From positions 744,001 to 808,000 of the forward strand of contig NZ_JACORT010000001.1 in the NCBI RefSeq assembly GCF_014297465.1: a stretch of 64,000 nucleotides of DNA, read 5' to 3'. Source of the DNA: Ramlibacter cellulosilyticus (GTDB taxonomy: Bacteria > Pseudomonadota > Gammaproteobacteria > Burkholderiales > Burkholderiaceae_C). Made by a program: the position numbers and the translations under genes. Below are positions 41,146 to 50,439 of this stretch, in pieces. Position 1 is the first letter of the stretch. Each line of letters begins with the position of its first letter. The notes under the pieces are model-generated. The model was given only the letters and a program-made list of their open reading frames with translations, was not told the DNA's origin and made no database searches.

Positions 41146-42725
41146 TCAAGAAGTTCATCGACAACCTCATCGCGGGCGCCACCGGCCGCAAGCCCCGGTT
41201 CGGCAAGCGCAAGGAGGTCGGCCCGCAGGAGCACGCGATCGACCCCACGCTGGTCGACGAGCGGGCCCTGTCCGTGGTGCACACGCTCAAGGAAGCGGGG
41301 CACGAGGCCTACATCGTCGGCGGTGCCGTGCGCGACCTGCTGCTGGGCCTGCGCCCCAAGGACTTCGACGTGGCGACCAACGCGACGCCGGAGCAGGTGA
41401 AGTCGCTGTTCCGGCGCGCCTTCATCATCGGCCGGCGCTTCCGCATCGTGCACGTCGTGTTCGGCCGCGGCCGCGAGCACGAGGTCATCGAGGTGTCCAC
41501 CTTCCGCGCCTACCTCGACGCCGCCAGCGCGGAAGCCGTGAGCGGCAACGAGCGCACGAGCAAGAGCGAACTCGCGGGCATGCACCACGCGGTGGACGCG
41601 TCCGGCCGCGTGCTGCGCGACAACGTGTGGGGCCCGCAGGAGGAAGACGCGGCCCGGCGCGACTTCACGATCAACGCCATGTACTACGACCCGGAGACGC
41701 GGATCGTGGTGGACTACCACGGCGGCATCACCGACGCCAAGAAGCGCCTGCTGCGCATGATCGGCGACCCGGCGACCCGCTATCGCGAGGACCCGGTGCG
41801 CGTGATCCGCGCCGTGCGCTTCGCCGCCAAGCTCGCGGGGCTCGGCTTCAAGTTCGATCCCAAGACCAAGTCGCCGCTGCTGCACGCGCTGCCGCTGCTG
41901 CAGGAAGTGCCGCAGAGCCGCCTGTTCGACGAGATGCTCAAGCTGCTGCAGACGGGCCATTCGCTGGCGACCATCGAGCAGCTCAAGGCGCTGGGCATGG
42001 CGCGCGGCATCTACCCGCTGCTGGACCTGGTCGTCGAGCGCGCCGAGCAGCCCTTCGTGCGTGCGGCGCTGCAGGACACGGACCGGCGCGTCAACGAAGG
42101 CAAGCCGGTGGCGCCCAGCTTCCTGCTCGCGTGCGTGCTGTGGTCGGACGTGCGCGAAGGCTGGCAGGACCGCACGGCGCGCCGCCTGCATCCTTTCCCC
42201 GCGCTGCAGGAATCGATCGACGAGGTGTTCGATGCGCGCATCGGCGACATCTCCGGCCGCGGCAAGCTCGGCGCCGACATGCGCGAGATCTGGATGATGC
42301 AGCCGCGCTTCGAGAAGCGCAGCGGGCAGACGCCGTTCACGCTGGTGGAGCAGCCGCGCTTCCGCGCCGCCTTCGACTTCATGCGCCTGCGCGCCGACAT
42401 CGGCGAGGTGGACGTGATGCTGGCCGACTGGTGGCAGGAGTTCAGCCAGGCGAGCGACCTGGTGCGCGAGGACCTGGTCGCCGCCCTGCGCGACGAGCAG
42501 CGCAAGCAGCAGCAGCCGCGCGTGCGCCGCGTGAAGCCGCAGGCGAGCGCCGAGGGTGAAGCGCCGGCACCCGAGCGCCGCGCGGCGGAAGGCGAAGCGG
42601 CCGAGGGCGAAGGCGCCACCGGCGACGCCCCGCGCAAGCGCCGCCGCCGTCGGCGCAAGCCGGCGGGCCAGGGCGGCGGCGAGCACGCGCCGCATGCGCC
42701 GTCCGCGGGCGAATCGGCCGAATAG
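41142..42725 (+). CDS. pcnB: Poly(A) polymerase I
   Basis: The 527-residue protein is a class II nucleotidyltransferase. GGAVRDLLLGLRPKDFDV (about residues 60-77) gives the GG and DxD catalytic motif, and RRDFTINAMYYD and REDPVRVIRAVRFAAKL follow. The C-terminus ends in a long Ala/Glu/Arg-rich tail with a run of Arg and Lys. It adds poly(A) to RNAs and so promotes decay. PcnB rather than tRNA CCA-adding enzyme is favoured by the length and basic tail. Confidence 0.92.
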   Translation: MIKKFIDNLIAGATGRKPRFGKRKEVGPQEHAIDPTLVDERALSVVHTLKEAGHEAYIVGGAVRDLLLGLRPKDFDVATNATPEQVKSLFRRAFIIGRRFRIVHVVFGRGREHEVIEVSTFRAYLDAASAEAVSGNERTSKSELAGMHHAVDASGRVLRDNVWGPQEEDAARRDFTINAMYYDPETRIVVDYHGGITDAKKRLLRMIGDPATRYREDPVRVIRAVRFAAKLAGLGFKFDPKTKSPLLHALPLLQEVPQSRLFDEMLKLLQTGHSLATIEQLKALGMARGIYPLLDLVVERAEQPFVRAALQDTDRRVNEGKPVAPSFLLACVLWSDVREGWQDRTARRLHPFPALQESIDEVFDARIGDISGRGKLGADMREIWMMQPRFEKRSGQTPFTLVEQPRFRAAFDFMRLRADIGEVDVMLADWWQEFSQASDLVREDLVAALRDEQRKQQQPRVRRVKPQASAEGEAPAPERRAAEGEAAEGEGATGDAPRKRRRRRRKPAGQGGGEHAPHAPSAGESAE

Positions 42726-42734
42726 GAAGCCGCC

Positions 42735-43509
<775 letters not shown>

Positions 43510-43521
43510 AAGGCGGACAGC

Positions 43522-43579
43522 CGAACGCAGAGGTCGCAGAGGAACTTCCGAGGATTTTCTCTGCGATCTCTGCGTTCGG
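43522..43579. repeat. Element B, copy 2
   Basis: CGAACGCAGAGGTCGCAGAGG is inverted as CTCTGCGATCTCTGCGTTCGG across a short loop (AACTTCCGAGGATTTT). It starts 12 bases after the subunit c stop and may terminate its transcript. Confidence 0.8.
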
Positions 43580-43606
43580 CTGCCCGTTTCCGGAGCCTCA
43601 GGGCAC

Positions 43607-43637
43607 GTAGGCTGGGTTGCCCGAAGGGCACCCCAGC
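43607..43637 (+). repeat. Dispersed palindromic element A, copy 8
   Basis: Forward copy with loop CCGAAGG, facing copy 9 in inverted orientation at the first tandem junction. Confidence 0.85.
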
Positions 43638-43657
43638 TTTTCGCACCGGCGCGGGTT

Positions 43658-43688
43658 GCTGGGGTGCGCTCCGCGCAACCCAGCCTAC
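43658..43688 (-). repeat. Dispersed palindromic element A, copy 9
   Basis: Reverse copy with loop GCTCCGC; it runs directly into the second copy of the subunit c tail. Confidence 0.85.
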
Positions 43689-43693
43689 CGGTG

Positions 43694-43745
43694 CTGATCG
43701 GGGTGGGTGGCCATGATGTTCGTCTTCGCGAATCCGTTCGCGAAG
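43694..43745 (+). pseudogene. Duplicated 3' tail of the subunit c gene, copy 2
   Basis: CTGATCGG followed by ATGATGTTCGTCTTCGCGAA and TCCGTTCGCGAAGGAG repeats the last 45 or so bases of the subunit c gene. An indel shifts the frame and the TAG stop has become GAG, so it is a non-coding fragment. Confidence 0.8.
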
Positions 43746-43760
43746 GAGAAGGCGGACATC

Positions 43761-43849
43761 CGAACGCAGAGGTCGCAGAGGTTGCGCAGAGGTCGCAGAG
43801 GAACTTCCGAGGATTTTCTTTGCGGGTCCTCTGCGATCTCTGCGTTCGG
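43761..43849. repeat. Element B, copy 3
   Basis: Longer version with the CGCAGAGGTCGCAGAG unit twice in the left arm; right arm ends CTGCGATCTCTGCGTTCGG. Confidence 0.8.
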
Positions 43850-43876
43850 CTGCCCGTTTCCGGAGCCTCAGGGTAC

Positions 43877-43907
43877 GTAGGCTGGGTTGCCCGAAGGGCA
43901 CCCCAGC
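43877..43907 (+). repeat. Dispersed palindromic element A, copy 10
   Basis: Forward copy identical in sequence to copy 8, at the second tandem junction. Confidence 0.85.
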
Positions 43908-43927
43908 TTTTCGCAATGGCGCTGGTT

Positions 43928-43958
43928 GCTGGGGTGCGCTCCGCGCAACCCAGCCTAC
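43928..43958 (-). repeat. Dispersed palindromic element A, copy 11
   Basis: Reverse copy identical to copy 9, leading into the third subunit c tail. Confidence 0.85.
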
Positions 43959-43963
43959 CGGTG

Positions 43964-44018
43964 CTGATCGGGGTGGGGGTGGCCCATGATGTTCGTCGTC
44001 GCGAATCCGTTCGCGAAG
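43964..44018 (+). pseudogene. Duplicated 3' tail of the subunit c gene, copy 3
   Basis: Repeats the subunit c 3' tail again, with TTCGTCGTCGCGAATCCG in place of the original coding bases, a different indel and the same TAG-to-GAG change as copy 2. Confidence 0.8.
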
Positions 44019-44033
44019 GAGAAGGCGGACATC

Positions 44034-44120
44034 CGAACGCAGAGGTCGCAGAGGAAATCCTCAAGAATTCCTCTGCGACCTCTGTGCAATCTCTGCGACC
44101 TCTGCGATCTCTGCGTTCGG
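44034..44120. repeat. Element B, copy 4
   Basis: Left arm CGAACGCAGAGGTCGCAGAGG, right arm extended by extra CTCTGCGACC units and ending CTGCGTTCGG. It lies just downstream of the phosphatase gene on the minus strand. Confidence 0.8.
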
Positions 44121-44138
44121 CTGCCCGTTTCCGGAGCC

Positions 44139-44615
44139 TCAGAACCAGTGCACCAGCCCCGACTGCTCCGCATTCTGCGGATTCGACCCCGCGTCGCGCA
44201 CGCGCTGCAACGCGTCCTCCGCCGGCAGGCCGAGGGCCTTCAGCAGGCACGCGGCTGCGGTGCCCGTGCGGCCCAGGCCAGCGGCGCAGTGCAGCAGCAC
44301 GATGTCGCCGCCGCGCAGGTCGTGGGACAGCGTCGCGATGTCGCGGCGGAAGCCGGCGGGGTCTTCGGGGAGGCCGAAGTTGCGCATGGGGACGTGCAGC
44401 CAGCGGAACGGCAGGCCGCCGCGCGCGAGGGCCGCGTGGTAGTCCGGGGCGAGCTCCGCGACCTCGCTGCGCGGCGCGAGGCAGACCACCGTGCGCAAGG
44501 ACGTGCGCCGGGCTTCCTCCCGGAAACTGTTCCAGGAATCGAAGCGGCCCGGCATCGGCCCCAGCCACACCTGGCCGGGGACCTCGGGCGGCAGATGCAG
44601 TCGTCGCAGCGCCAT
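44139..44615 (-). CDS. Dual-specificity / tyrosine phosphatase-like protein
   Basis: The 158-residue protein has the Cys-phosphatase loop HCAAGLGRTG (nucleophile C110, R116) after the strand GGDIVLLHC, and an upstream Asp-bearing region near PMRNFGLPED. It would hydrolyse phosphotyrosine or other phosphoesters. The ATG at 44615 gives a compact domain. Its stop codon lies in the segment GGAGCCTCAG that is also present in the two upstream tandem copies, so its 3' end took part in the triplication. Confidence 0.8.
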   Translation of the reverse strand: MALRRLHLPPEVPGQVWLGPMPGRFDSWNSFREEARRTSLRTVVCLAPRSEVAELAPDYHAALARGGLPFRWLHVPMRNFGLPEDPAGFRRDIATLSHDLRGGDIVLLHCAAGLGRTGTAAACLLKALGLPAEDALQRVRDAGSNPQNAEQSGLVHWF

Positions 44616-44631
44616 GCAGCGATTGTGACCG

Positions 44632-45918
44632 CTACTCGCGCGTGCTGCTGCGCTGCTGGCTGACGGACAGTTCGCTGACCGGCGCCGCGCGGTTGTTCCA
44701 GGAAGAGCGGACGTACGTGATGACGGCCGCCACGTCCGCATCCGACATCACGGTCGCGAAGGGCGGCATGCCGAAGGGCCTCGGCTGTCCGCGCGTGGCG
44801 GGCGGGAAGCCGCCATGCAGGATCACCTGCACGAGGTTCGAGGTGTTCGCGAGCATCACGGCGCGGTTGCCGGCGAGCGGGGGATACGCGCCGGGCACGC
44901 CCTGGCCCTGGTCGCCGTGGCAGGCGGCGCAGTGCCGCTCGTACAGCTTGCCGCCGCGCTCCAGCACGGACGCTGCAGCCCGCGGAACCTCGCGCGGGTC
45001 GGTGTCGGTGGGCGTCTGCGGCAGCCCCTTGAGGAACACCGCCATCGCGCGCAGGTCGGCGGGCTCGAGGTACTGCGTGCTGTGCAGCACCACTTCGGCC
45101 ATGGGGCCGAGCACCGTGCCGCGCGGGGACGCGCCCGTCGCCAGCAGCTGCACGATCGCGTCGATCGACCAGTCGGCGACGCCCGCCTCGGTGGGCGATG
45201 CAAGCGATGGCGCGTACCAGTTCTGCATCGGGATCAGGCCGCCCGAGAGGTCCATGCTGTCCCGCTGGCCGCCGAAGGCGTCGCGCGCCGCATGGCAGGC
45301 GCCGCAGTGGCCCAGTCCCTGCACGAGGTAGGCGCCGCGGTTCCACTCCGCCGGGCGCGAGGGGTTCTCCTCCTGCTGCTCGGGGCGGAAGTAGAGCGTG
45401 CGCCACACCGCAAGCGCCGCCTGCGTCGAGTAGGGCCAGCGCAGGCGGTGCTGCCGGTTCGGGCGCGACACGGCGGGCAGGCTGCGCAGGTAGTCGAACA
45501 GCGCGTCGGCGTCGGGCTCCGTCACGCGCGTCATGTGCGTGTACGGGAACACCGGGTACAGCAGGCGCCCGTCGCGCGAGCGGCCCTCGTGCAGCGCACG
45601 GCGGAAGTGCGCGGCCGACCAGGTGCCGATGCCCGTTTCCGCGTCGGGCGTGATGTTGCTCGCGTACACGGTGCCGAACGGCGTTTCCAGCGGGCGTCCG
45701 CCTGCATACGCTGCGCCGCCGCGCTCCGTGTGGCACAGCATGCAGTTGCCCGCGCGCGCGAGGTAGGCGCCGCGCGCGACCTGTTCGCGCGCGGGCGGCG
45801 TGCGCGGCGCGCCGTCGCGGATGCGTTCGCCGCCGAAGTTCATCGACCAGACGAGGGCGCCGAGGGCCGCGGCGGCGAGGAGGACGAGGACGCCCACGAC
45901 GAGGAGCAGGCGTTTCAT
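44632..45918 (-). CDS. Trihaem cytochrome c, alcohol-dehydrogenase subunit type
   Basis: The 428-residue protein has an N-terminal membrane anchor or signal (LLLVVGVLVLLAAAALGALV) and three CxxCH haem sites: CMLCH at 59-63, CGACH near 202 and CAACH near 335. The layout matches the cytochrome c subunit of membrane alcohol, aldehyde or gluconate dehydrogenases, which passes electrons to ubiquinone or to an oxidase. No dehydrogenase gene is adjacent, so its donor is unknown. Its start overlaps the stop of the next cytochrome gene by four bases. Confidence 0.85.
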   Translation of the reverse strand: MKRLLLVVGVLVLLAAAALGALVWSMNFGGERIRDGAPRTPPAREQVARGAYLARAGNCMLCHTERGGAAYAGGRPLETPFGTVYASNITPDAETGIGTWSAAHFRRALHEGRSRDGRLLYPVFPYTHMTRVTEPDADALFDYLRSLPAVSRPNRQHRLRWPYSTQAALAVWRTLYFRPEQQEENPSRPAEWNRGAYLVQGLGHCGACHAARDAFGGQRDSMDLSGGLIPMQNWYAPSLASPTEAGVADWSIDAIVQLLATGASPRGTVLGPMAEVVLHSTQYLEPADLRAMAVFLKGLPQTPTDTDPREVPRAAASVLERGGKLYERHCAACHGDQGQGVPGAYPPLAGNRAVMLANTSNLVQVILHGGFPPATRGQPRPFGMPPFATVMSDADVAAVITYVRSSWNNRAAPVSELSVSQQRSSTRE

Positions 45919-46685
45919 CGCGTGCTCCCCGCCACCGGGGGCAGTGCCGCGCCGCACCGCATCGGCGGCGGTTCGGGCGCGGGGGCCGGCGCCGCGGCCT
46001 TGCGCCCCTTGCGGCGCGCGGGCGCGGGCGCTTCGAGCGACACCGGGTGCGCGTTGGCGGGCACCGCTTCGGACGACAGCCAGGCCGTCACCGCGGACAG
46101 GTCTTCCGGCGAGAGCCGGCGCGCGATCTCCGCCATGCAGTCCGGCGCCACCGCGCGGCGCTGGCCGGTACGCCAGGCACCGAGCTGCGCGTTCAGGTAA
46201 TCGCGCGGGAGGCCCAGGAGGCCGGGCGTGTTGGGCAGCACGCCGGCCAGCGCCTTGCCGTGGCAGCTCGCGCAGGCGGGCAGCCGCCGCTCGGCGTCGC
46301 CCTGCGTCGCCAGGCGTTCGCCGCGCGCCAGCACCTCGGGCGGCACGTTCGCGCGCTGCGGCGGGGGGTAGGGCACGTCGAGGCTCGCGAAGTGCAGCGC
46401 GATGTCGTAGAGGTACGCGTCGGAGAGCGGTGCCAGCAGCCCGGCCATCAGCCCGTAGTGGCGCCGTCCGTCGCGGAAGTTCAGCAGCTGGTTGTACAGG
46501 TAGCCCGCGGGCTTGCCCGCGAGGCGCGGGTAGTAGCCGTCCGGGCCGGCGCGGCCTTCGCGGCCGTGGCAGGAGGTGCAGGCGAGCGTGCGCTGGCCCA
46601 TCGTGTCCTGGAATGCGATCGGTGCTGCGGGCGCGGCGGCGGCACCGCACAGCAGGGAGAGGAGAAGGAGAAGCTTGCCGCGCAT
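45915..46685 (-). CDS. Dihaem cytochrome c, c4-like
   Basis: The 256-residue product has a signal peptide (KLLLLLSLLCGAAAAPAAP) and two CxxCH sites: CTSCH near residue 36 and CASCH near residue 138, with GYYPRLAGKPAGYLYNQL between, as in cytochrome c4. The C-terminus is a Pro/Ala-rich tail. It is a periplasmic electron carrier. It is translated first and is coupled to the trihaem cytochrome gene, so both likely form one electron-transfer unit. Confidence 0.85.
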   Translation of the reverse strand: MRGKLLLLLSLLCGAAAAPAAPIAFQDTMGQRTLACTSCHGREGRAGPDGYYPRLAGKPAGYLYNQLLNFRDGRRHYGLMAGLLAPLSDAYLYDIALHFASLDVPYPPPQRANVPPEVLARGERLATQGDAERRLPACASCHGKALAGVLPNTPGLLGLPRDYLNAQLGAWRTGQRRAVAPDCMAEIARRLSPEDLSAVTAWLSSEAVPANAHPVSLEAPAPARRKGRKAAAPAPAPEPPPMRCGAALPPVAGSTR

Positions 46686-46801
46686 GGCACGCGACTATGC
46701 CACTCCTCGCGATCCGCGTTTCGCAACGTCGGTTCGCAGCGGACATGTGCATGGCCCGCGTCCTACAACGCGCGGAGGCGGCGAAACCTAACGTGGCCGC
46801 C

Positions 46802-46990
46802 ATGAACCTGTACCGACGTTCGAGCAGGCCCAAGCCGCAGGCGGAGACGCCGCGAGGCCGCCGTCGCCAGCCGCCGGGCGGCGATGGCAGCAACGCGGTC
46901 CAGCACCGCCCGGACCCGAAGGCGGAGCCCATCCCCGACGGCGAGCACAAGTACGTGCCTCGCAGCCCGTACCGCACGGGCAACTACTGA
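46802..46990 (+). CDS. Small basic hypothetical protein
   Basis: The 62-residue product is Arg/Pro-rich at the N-terminus (NLYRRSSRPKPQ) and ends PDGEHKYVPRSPYRTGNY. It looks disordered and has no recognised domain. It is divergent from the cytochrome genes with a 115-base gap. No strong ribosome-binding site is obvious, so the call rests on the open frame and codon pattern. Confidence 0.45.
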   Translation: MNLYRRSSRPKPQAETPRGRRRQPPGGDGSNAVQHRPDPKAEPIPDGEHKYVPRSPYRTGNY

Positions 46991-47012
46991 CCTGCGCGTG
47001 CCGCGCAGGCGC

Positions 47013-47303
47013 CTAGTCACCCATCACGACGTCCGATTCCGGGTAGGCCACGCAGGGCAGGACCCAGCGGCCGTCCCTTTCCTCGGGCAGCAGCCCCGGC
47101 CAGGGGATGCGGTACGCGACGCGTCCCGCATGCAGCGGACGCAGGCACGCGCGGCAGGTGCCGTTGCGGCAGGAGCTCGCTAGCACGATCCTGGCCTCCT
47201 GCGCCGCCAGCAGCAGCGGCCGGCCGGCCGGTGCCGTGAAGCGGCGGCCCGAGGGCTGCAGCGTCGCCTGGAACTGCGTTGTCGGCGCCCCCTCTTGCGT
47301 CAT
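47013..47303 (-). CDS. 2Fe-2S ferredoxin
   Basis: The 96-residue protein contains the plant-type ferredoxin pattern CRNGTCRAC (C-x4-C-x2-C) and a fourth Cys in [12 protein letters not shown] about 35 residues on. It would carry one 2Fe-2S cluster for an oxygenase or other acceptor, but no partner is adjacent. ATG at 47303 is chosen; it is divergent from the DUF808 gene with only 41 bases between starts. Confidence 0.85.
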   Translation of the reverse strand: MTQEGAPTTQFQATLQPSGRRFTAPAGRPLLLAAQEARIVLASSCRNGTCRACLRPLHAGRVAYRIPWPGLLPEERDGRWVLPCVAYPESDVVMGD

Positions 47304-47344
47304 CCCTTGATGATAATGAGCAGAGAACAACGATCCTCCCCCGC

Positions 47345-48262
47345 ATGGCCACCAGCCTCCTCGCGCTCCTCGACGACATCACCACCCTGCTCGACGACGT
47401 CTCGGTCCTGACCAAGGTCGCGGCGCGCAAGACCGCGGGCGTGCTCGGCGACGACCTCGCGCTGAACGCGCAGCAGGTCACCGGCGTGCGCACCGAGCGC
47501 GAGCTGCCCGTCGTGTGGGCGGTGGCCAAGGGCTCGCTGGTGAACAAGGCGATCCTCGTGCCGGCCGCGCTCGCGATCAGCGCGATCGTGCCGTGGGCGG
47601 TCACGCCGCTGCTCATGCTGGGCGGCGCCTTCCTCTGCTTCGAAGGCGCGGAGAAGGTCCTGCACCGCCTGCTGCACAGCCGCGACGAGGACGCGGCGCA
47701 CGAGAAGGAACTGAAGGAAGCCTTCCTGGACGACCAGGTCGACATGCGCGCCTTCGAGAAGGACAAGATCAAGGGCGCCATCCGCACCGACTTCATCCTG
47801 TCGGCGGAGATCATCGTGATCTCGCTCGGCACCGTGAGCGGCGAGGATTTCCTCACCCGCGTGACCGTGATGGTGGCCATCGCGCTCGCCATGACCGTGG
47901 GCGTGTACGGCCTCGTCGCCGGCATCGTGAAGCTGGACGACCTCGGCATCTACCTGCACCAGCGCACCTCCGCTGCCGCCCGGGCGATCGGCCGCGGCAT
48001 CCTGCGGGCGGCGCCCTGGCTGATGAAGGCGCTTTCCATCGGCGGCACGATCGCCATGTTCCTCGTGGGCGGCAGCATCCTCGAGCACGGCGTGCCGCAG
48101 CTCCACCACGCCTTCGAGGAGGCGACCGCCGATGCCGGCGCATGGCACGTTCCCCTCGGCATGCTGTTCAACATGGCGGTGGGGGCGATCGCCGGCAGCA
48201 TCCTGGTCGGCATCTACGCCGCCGTGCGCCGCGCTCGGGGGAAACCCGCACTTCCGGCCTGA
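47345..48262 (+). CDS. DUF808 (YedI-like) membrane protein
   Basis: The 305-residue protein starts [20 protein letters not shown] and has [38 protein letters not shown] and [19 protein letters not shown], all typical of the DUF808/YedI family. It has several membrane helices in the second half. The function is unknown. The ATG at 47345 fits the family start. Confidence 0.88.
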   Translation: MATSLLALLDDITTLLDDVSVLTKVAARKTAGVLGDDLALNAQQVTGVRTERELPVVWAVAKGSLVNKAILVPAALAISAIVPWAVTPLLMLGGAFLCFEGAEKVLHRLLHSRDEDAAHEKELKEAFLDDQVDMRAFEKDKIKGAIRTDFILSAEIIVISLGTVSGEDFLTRVTVMVAIALAMTVGVYGLVAGIVKLDDLGIYLHQRTSAAARAIGRGILRAAPWLMKALSIGGTIAMFLVGGSILEHGVPQLHHAFEEATADAGAWHVPLGMLFNMAVGAIAGSILVGIYAAVRRARGKPALPA

Positions 48263-48381
48263 CGAACAGGCCACCCAAGCTCATGCGTAGGCGGGCTCCT
48301 ACGCTGCCTTGGGTGCGCGGCGGATAAACCTTTTCCGACGCGGGCCGAACAATGGCCCTTCCAATCGAGAGGGAGTCCGAC

Positions 48382-48549
48382 ATGCCCGAGATGCAGCCGT
48401 CCATGCAGCCCGCCAACCCGATGCCCTTGTCCGTCGACGCGATGCCGGTCGACGACGATTTCGGCTACGCCCTCGGCTGCGAATGCGCCGACCCCTCGCT
48501 GCAGATCGAGCGCTGGCAGGAAGTGCGCGCCGGCGGCGAGGCGAACTGA
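48382..48549 (+). CDS. Small hypothetical protein
   Basis: The 55-residue product is Met/Pro-rich at first (MPEMQPSMQPANPMPLSVDA) and ends GYALGCECADPSLQIERWQE plus a short tail. The ATG at 48382 is preceded by AGAGGGAG at seven bases, which decides this start over the ATG at 48352. No domain is recognised. Confidence 0.5.
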   Translation: MPEMQPSMQPANPMPLSVDAMPVDDDFGYALGCECADPSLQIERWQEVRAGGEAN

Positions 48550-48647
48550 GGCAGGCGCCGTCGCGCTCCTACAAGCGCAACGGCACTCGCCCCACGCGGG
48601 TCTCCCGGTCGGCTGCCTAAGCTGCGGTTTCCCCAGCGAGACCGTCC

Positions 48648-49556
48648 ATGCAAGAACACCGCAACGACAAGAAGACGAAGCCCGCTGAGCGCCCGGTGCG
48701 GCGCTCGGAATTCGTCTCCTCCGCGCGCCTCGGCGCGCTCATCGCCGCCGGCGTGATGCTGGTCGCGATCCCTCCCCTGAAGATGCTGAAGTCGCGCGAC
48801 GCGCAGCAGGAGCCGCCGGTCGCGATGGCGCCGGACGCGAGCGCGCCGGCTCCCTCCGCCCCTTCGATCGCGCACCCCCCGGCGCCCGTGGCTCCCTCCA
48901 CCGGCGTGCGGCTCGCGGACTTCCGCGGCGAGGACCCCTCCGCGGATGCGCGGCTGGTGGCGAACTGGGTCGTCGCCACCGGCGACGCGAAGAAGCATGC
49001 GTTCGTGGTGGTGGACAAGAAGGATGCACGCGTCTACGTCTTCGGGCGTGACGGCCGCCTGCGCGACAGCGCGCCCGCGCTGCTCGGTTCCGCGCACGGC
49101 GACGACTCCTTCCCCGGCATCGGCGACAAGCCGCTGGAGCTGGTGCGCCCCGAGGAGAAGACCACGCCCGCCGGCCGTTTCGTCGCCGAACCGGGCCTCA
49201 ACGCCAGCCACGAGGACGTGGTCTGGGTCGACTACGACGCCGCCGTCTCCATGCACCGCATCCGCCCGACGGTGGCCAGCGAACGCCGCCTGGAACGCCT
49301 CGCATCCCTCACCGTCGACGACAACCGCATCTCCTTCGGCTGCATCAACCTGCCGGTGCGCTTCTACGAGGACGTCGTGAGCCCCACGGTGCGCAAGGAA
49401 GGCGCCGTGATCTACGTGCTGCCGGACACGAAGACGGTGCAGCAGGTGTTCGGTGCCTTCGACGTGACCGACCCCGCGCAGGCCGCCGCGATCCAGGCGC
49501 GCACGCAACAGCCCGCTTCCCGCGCCGGCGTGCAGAAGGTCGCGCTGAAGCCCTGA
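48648..49556 (+). CDS. L,D-transpeptidase-like (YkuD-type) protein, paralogue 1
   Basis: The 302-residue protein has one N-terminal membrane helix (LGALIAAGVMLVAIPP), a Pro/Ala-rich linker and a YkuD-like domain with a catalytic-pattern His203 and S229-F-G-C232 (RISFGCINLP). Such enzymes cross-link peptidoglycan or attach lipoproteins in the periplasm. The His-to-Cys spacing fits a catalytic dyad. A second, shorter paralogue is encoded directly downstream. Confidence 0.72.
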   Translation: MQEHRNDKKTKPAERPVRRSEFVSSARLGALIAAGVMLVAIPPLKMLKSRDAQQEPPVAMAPDASAPAPSAPSIAHPPAPVAPSTGVRLADFRGEDPSADARLVANWVVATGDAKKHAFVVVDKKDARVYVFGRDGRLRDSAPALLGSAHGDDSFPGIGDKPLELVRPEEKTTPAGRFVAEPGLNASHEDVVWVDYDAAVSMHRIRPTVASERRLERLASLTVDDNRISFGCINLPVRFYEDVVSPTVRKEGAVIYVLPDTKTVQQVFGAFDVTDPAQAAAIQARTQQPASRAGVQKVALKP

Positions 49557-49668
49557 GACCCCGGCGCGCGCCCGGCGTTTACAACTCCCCTGTTGCGCGG
49601 CCACGGCCGCGCTTGCTAGCATCCGCCCCTGCTGAGCCATCGTGGCTCGGCAAAGAGGGGACGCGAGG

Positions 49669-50310
49669 ATGTCAGCTTGGCGCCGGTGGCTGCGGAATGC
49701 AGCCGGCAGTACGGCATGGACGGTGGTGGCGTGGGTACAGCCCGCGCAGGCGGCACCGCAGGAATTCATGGCCACCCGGCCGACGCCCGAGGCGGCGCGG
49801 CTCGTCGACTGGGTGACGCAGACCAGCGATGCGCGCGGCAAGCCCTTCGCCATCGTCGACAAGCGGGCCGCGCGCCTGTACGTCTTCCACGCCGACGGCC
49901 GCCTGGCCGGGCACACGCCGGCGCTGCTGGGGAGCGCCCCCGGCGACCACACGCTCCCCGGCACCGGCGAACGCACGCAGAACGGCACGCTCCGACCCGA
50001 AGACCGCACCACGCCCGCAGGCCGCTTCGACTCGGAGGCCGGCGTGAACGCCACGGGCGAGCACGTGGTGTGGGTGGATTACGCGAGCGCCTTCGCGATC
50101 CACCGGCTGCGGCCCGGCTTCGCGTACCAGGCGCGTGCTTCGCGCCTCGCCAGCACGCAGTCCGCCGGCAGGCGCGTGTCCTGGGGGTGCGTGGTGGTGC
50201 CCGTGCCGTTCTACACGCAGGTGGTCCAGCGCGTGCTGGGCCAGGGGCGCAGCGTCGTGTACGTCATGCCCGAGAACATGCCGGTGCAGCAGGTGTTCAA
50301 CGCGCTCTAG
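49669..50310 (+). CDS. L,D-transpeptidase-like (YkuD-type) protein, paralogue 2
   Basis: The 213-residue exported protein shares with its upstream neighbour FAIVDKRAARLYVF, LLGSAPGDHTLPG, TTPAGRFDSEAG and HVVWVDYASAF. The catalytic pattern is H145 and S171-W-G-C174, but the usual Asn or Arg after GC is replaced by VVV. ATG at 49669 is preceded by GAGGGG at eight bases and is chosen over GTG at 49642. The pair looks like a tandem duplication that has diverged. Confidence 0.7.
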   Translation: MSAWRRWLRNAAGSTAWTVVAWVQPAQAAPQEFMATRPTPEAARLVDWVTQTSDARGKPFAIVDKRAARLYVFHADGRLAGHTPALLGSAPGDHTLPGTGERTQNGTLRPEDRTTPAGRFDSEAGVNATGEHVVWVDYASAFAIHRLRPGFAYQARASRLASTQSAGRRVSWGCVVVPVPFYTQVVQRVLGQGRSVVYVMPENMPVQQVFNAL

Positions 50311-50439
50311 CGCGGTTCCTAGGAACTTTCCGACAACGTCGTGCGCGCGGCACTGACGTTGCCTCATCGGGGTCTCCTTATCTTGGTCAGGCCGGCGTGA
50401 CGCCGGACACACGAAAGTCCAACCAAGGAGATCCCTGAA

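Larger units (their letters stand above)
43510..44138. other. Non-coding triplicated region
   Basis: This 629-base gap contains two extra copies of the subunit c gene tail, three element B hairpins and four element A copies arranged in a tandem repeat of about 241 and 270 bases. No gene is seen in it. Confidence 0.85.

Noticed and set aside
47304-47344. Fur-box-like TGATGATAATGAG between the ferredoxin and DUF808 genes
   Set aside because: Only about half of a Fur box is present and the symmetry is poor; not enough to call a site.
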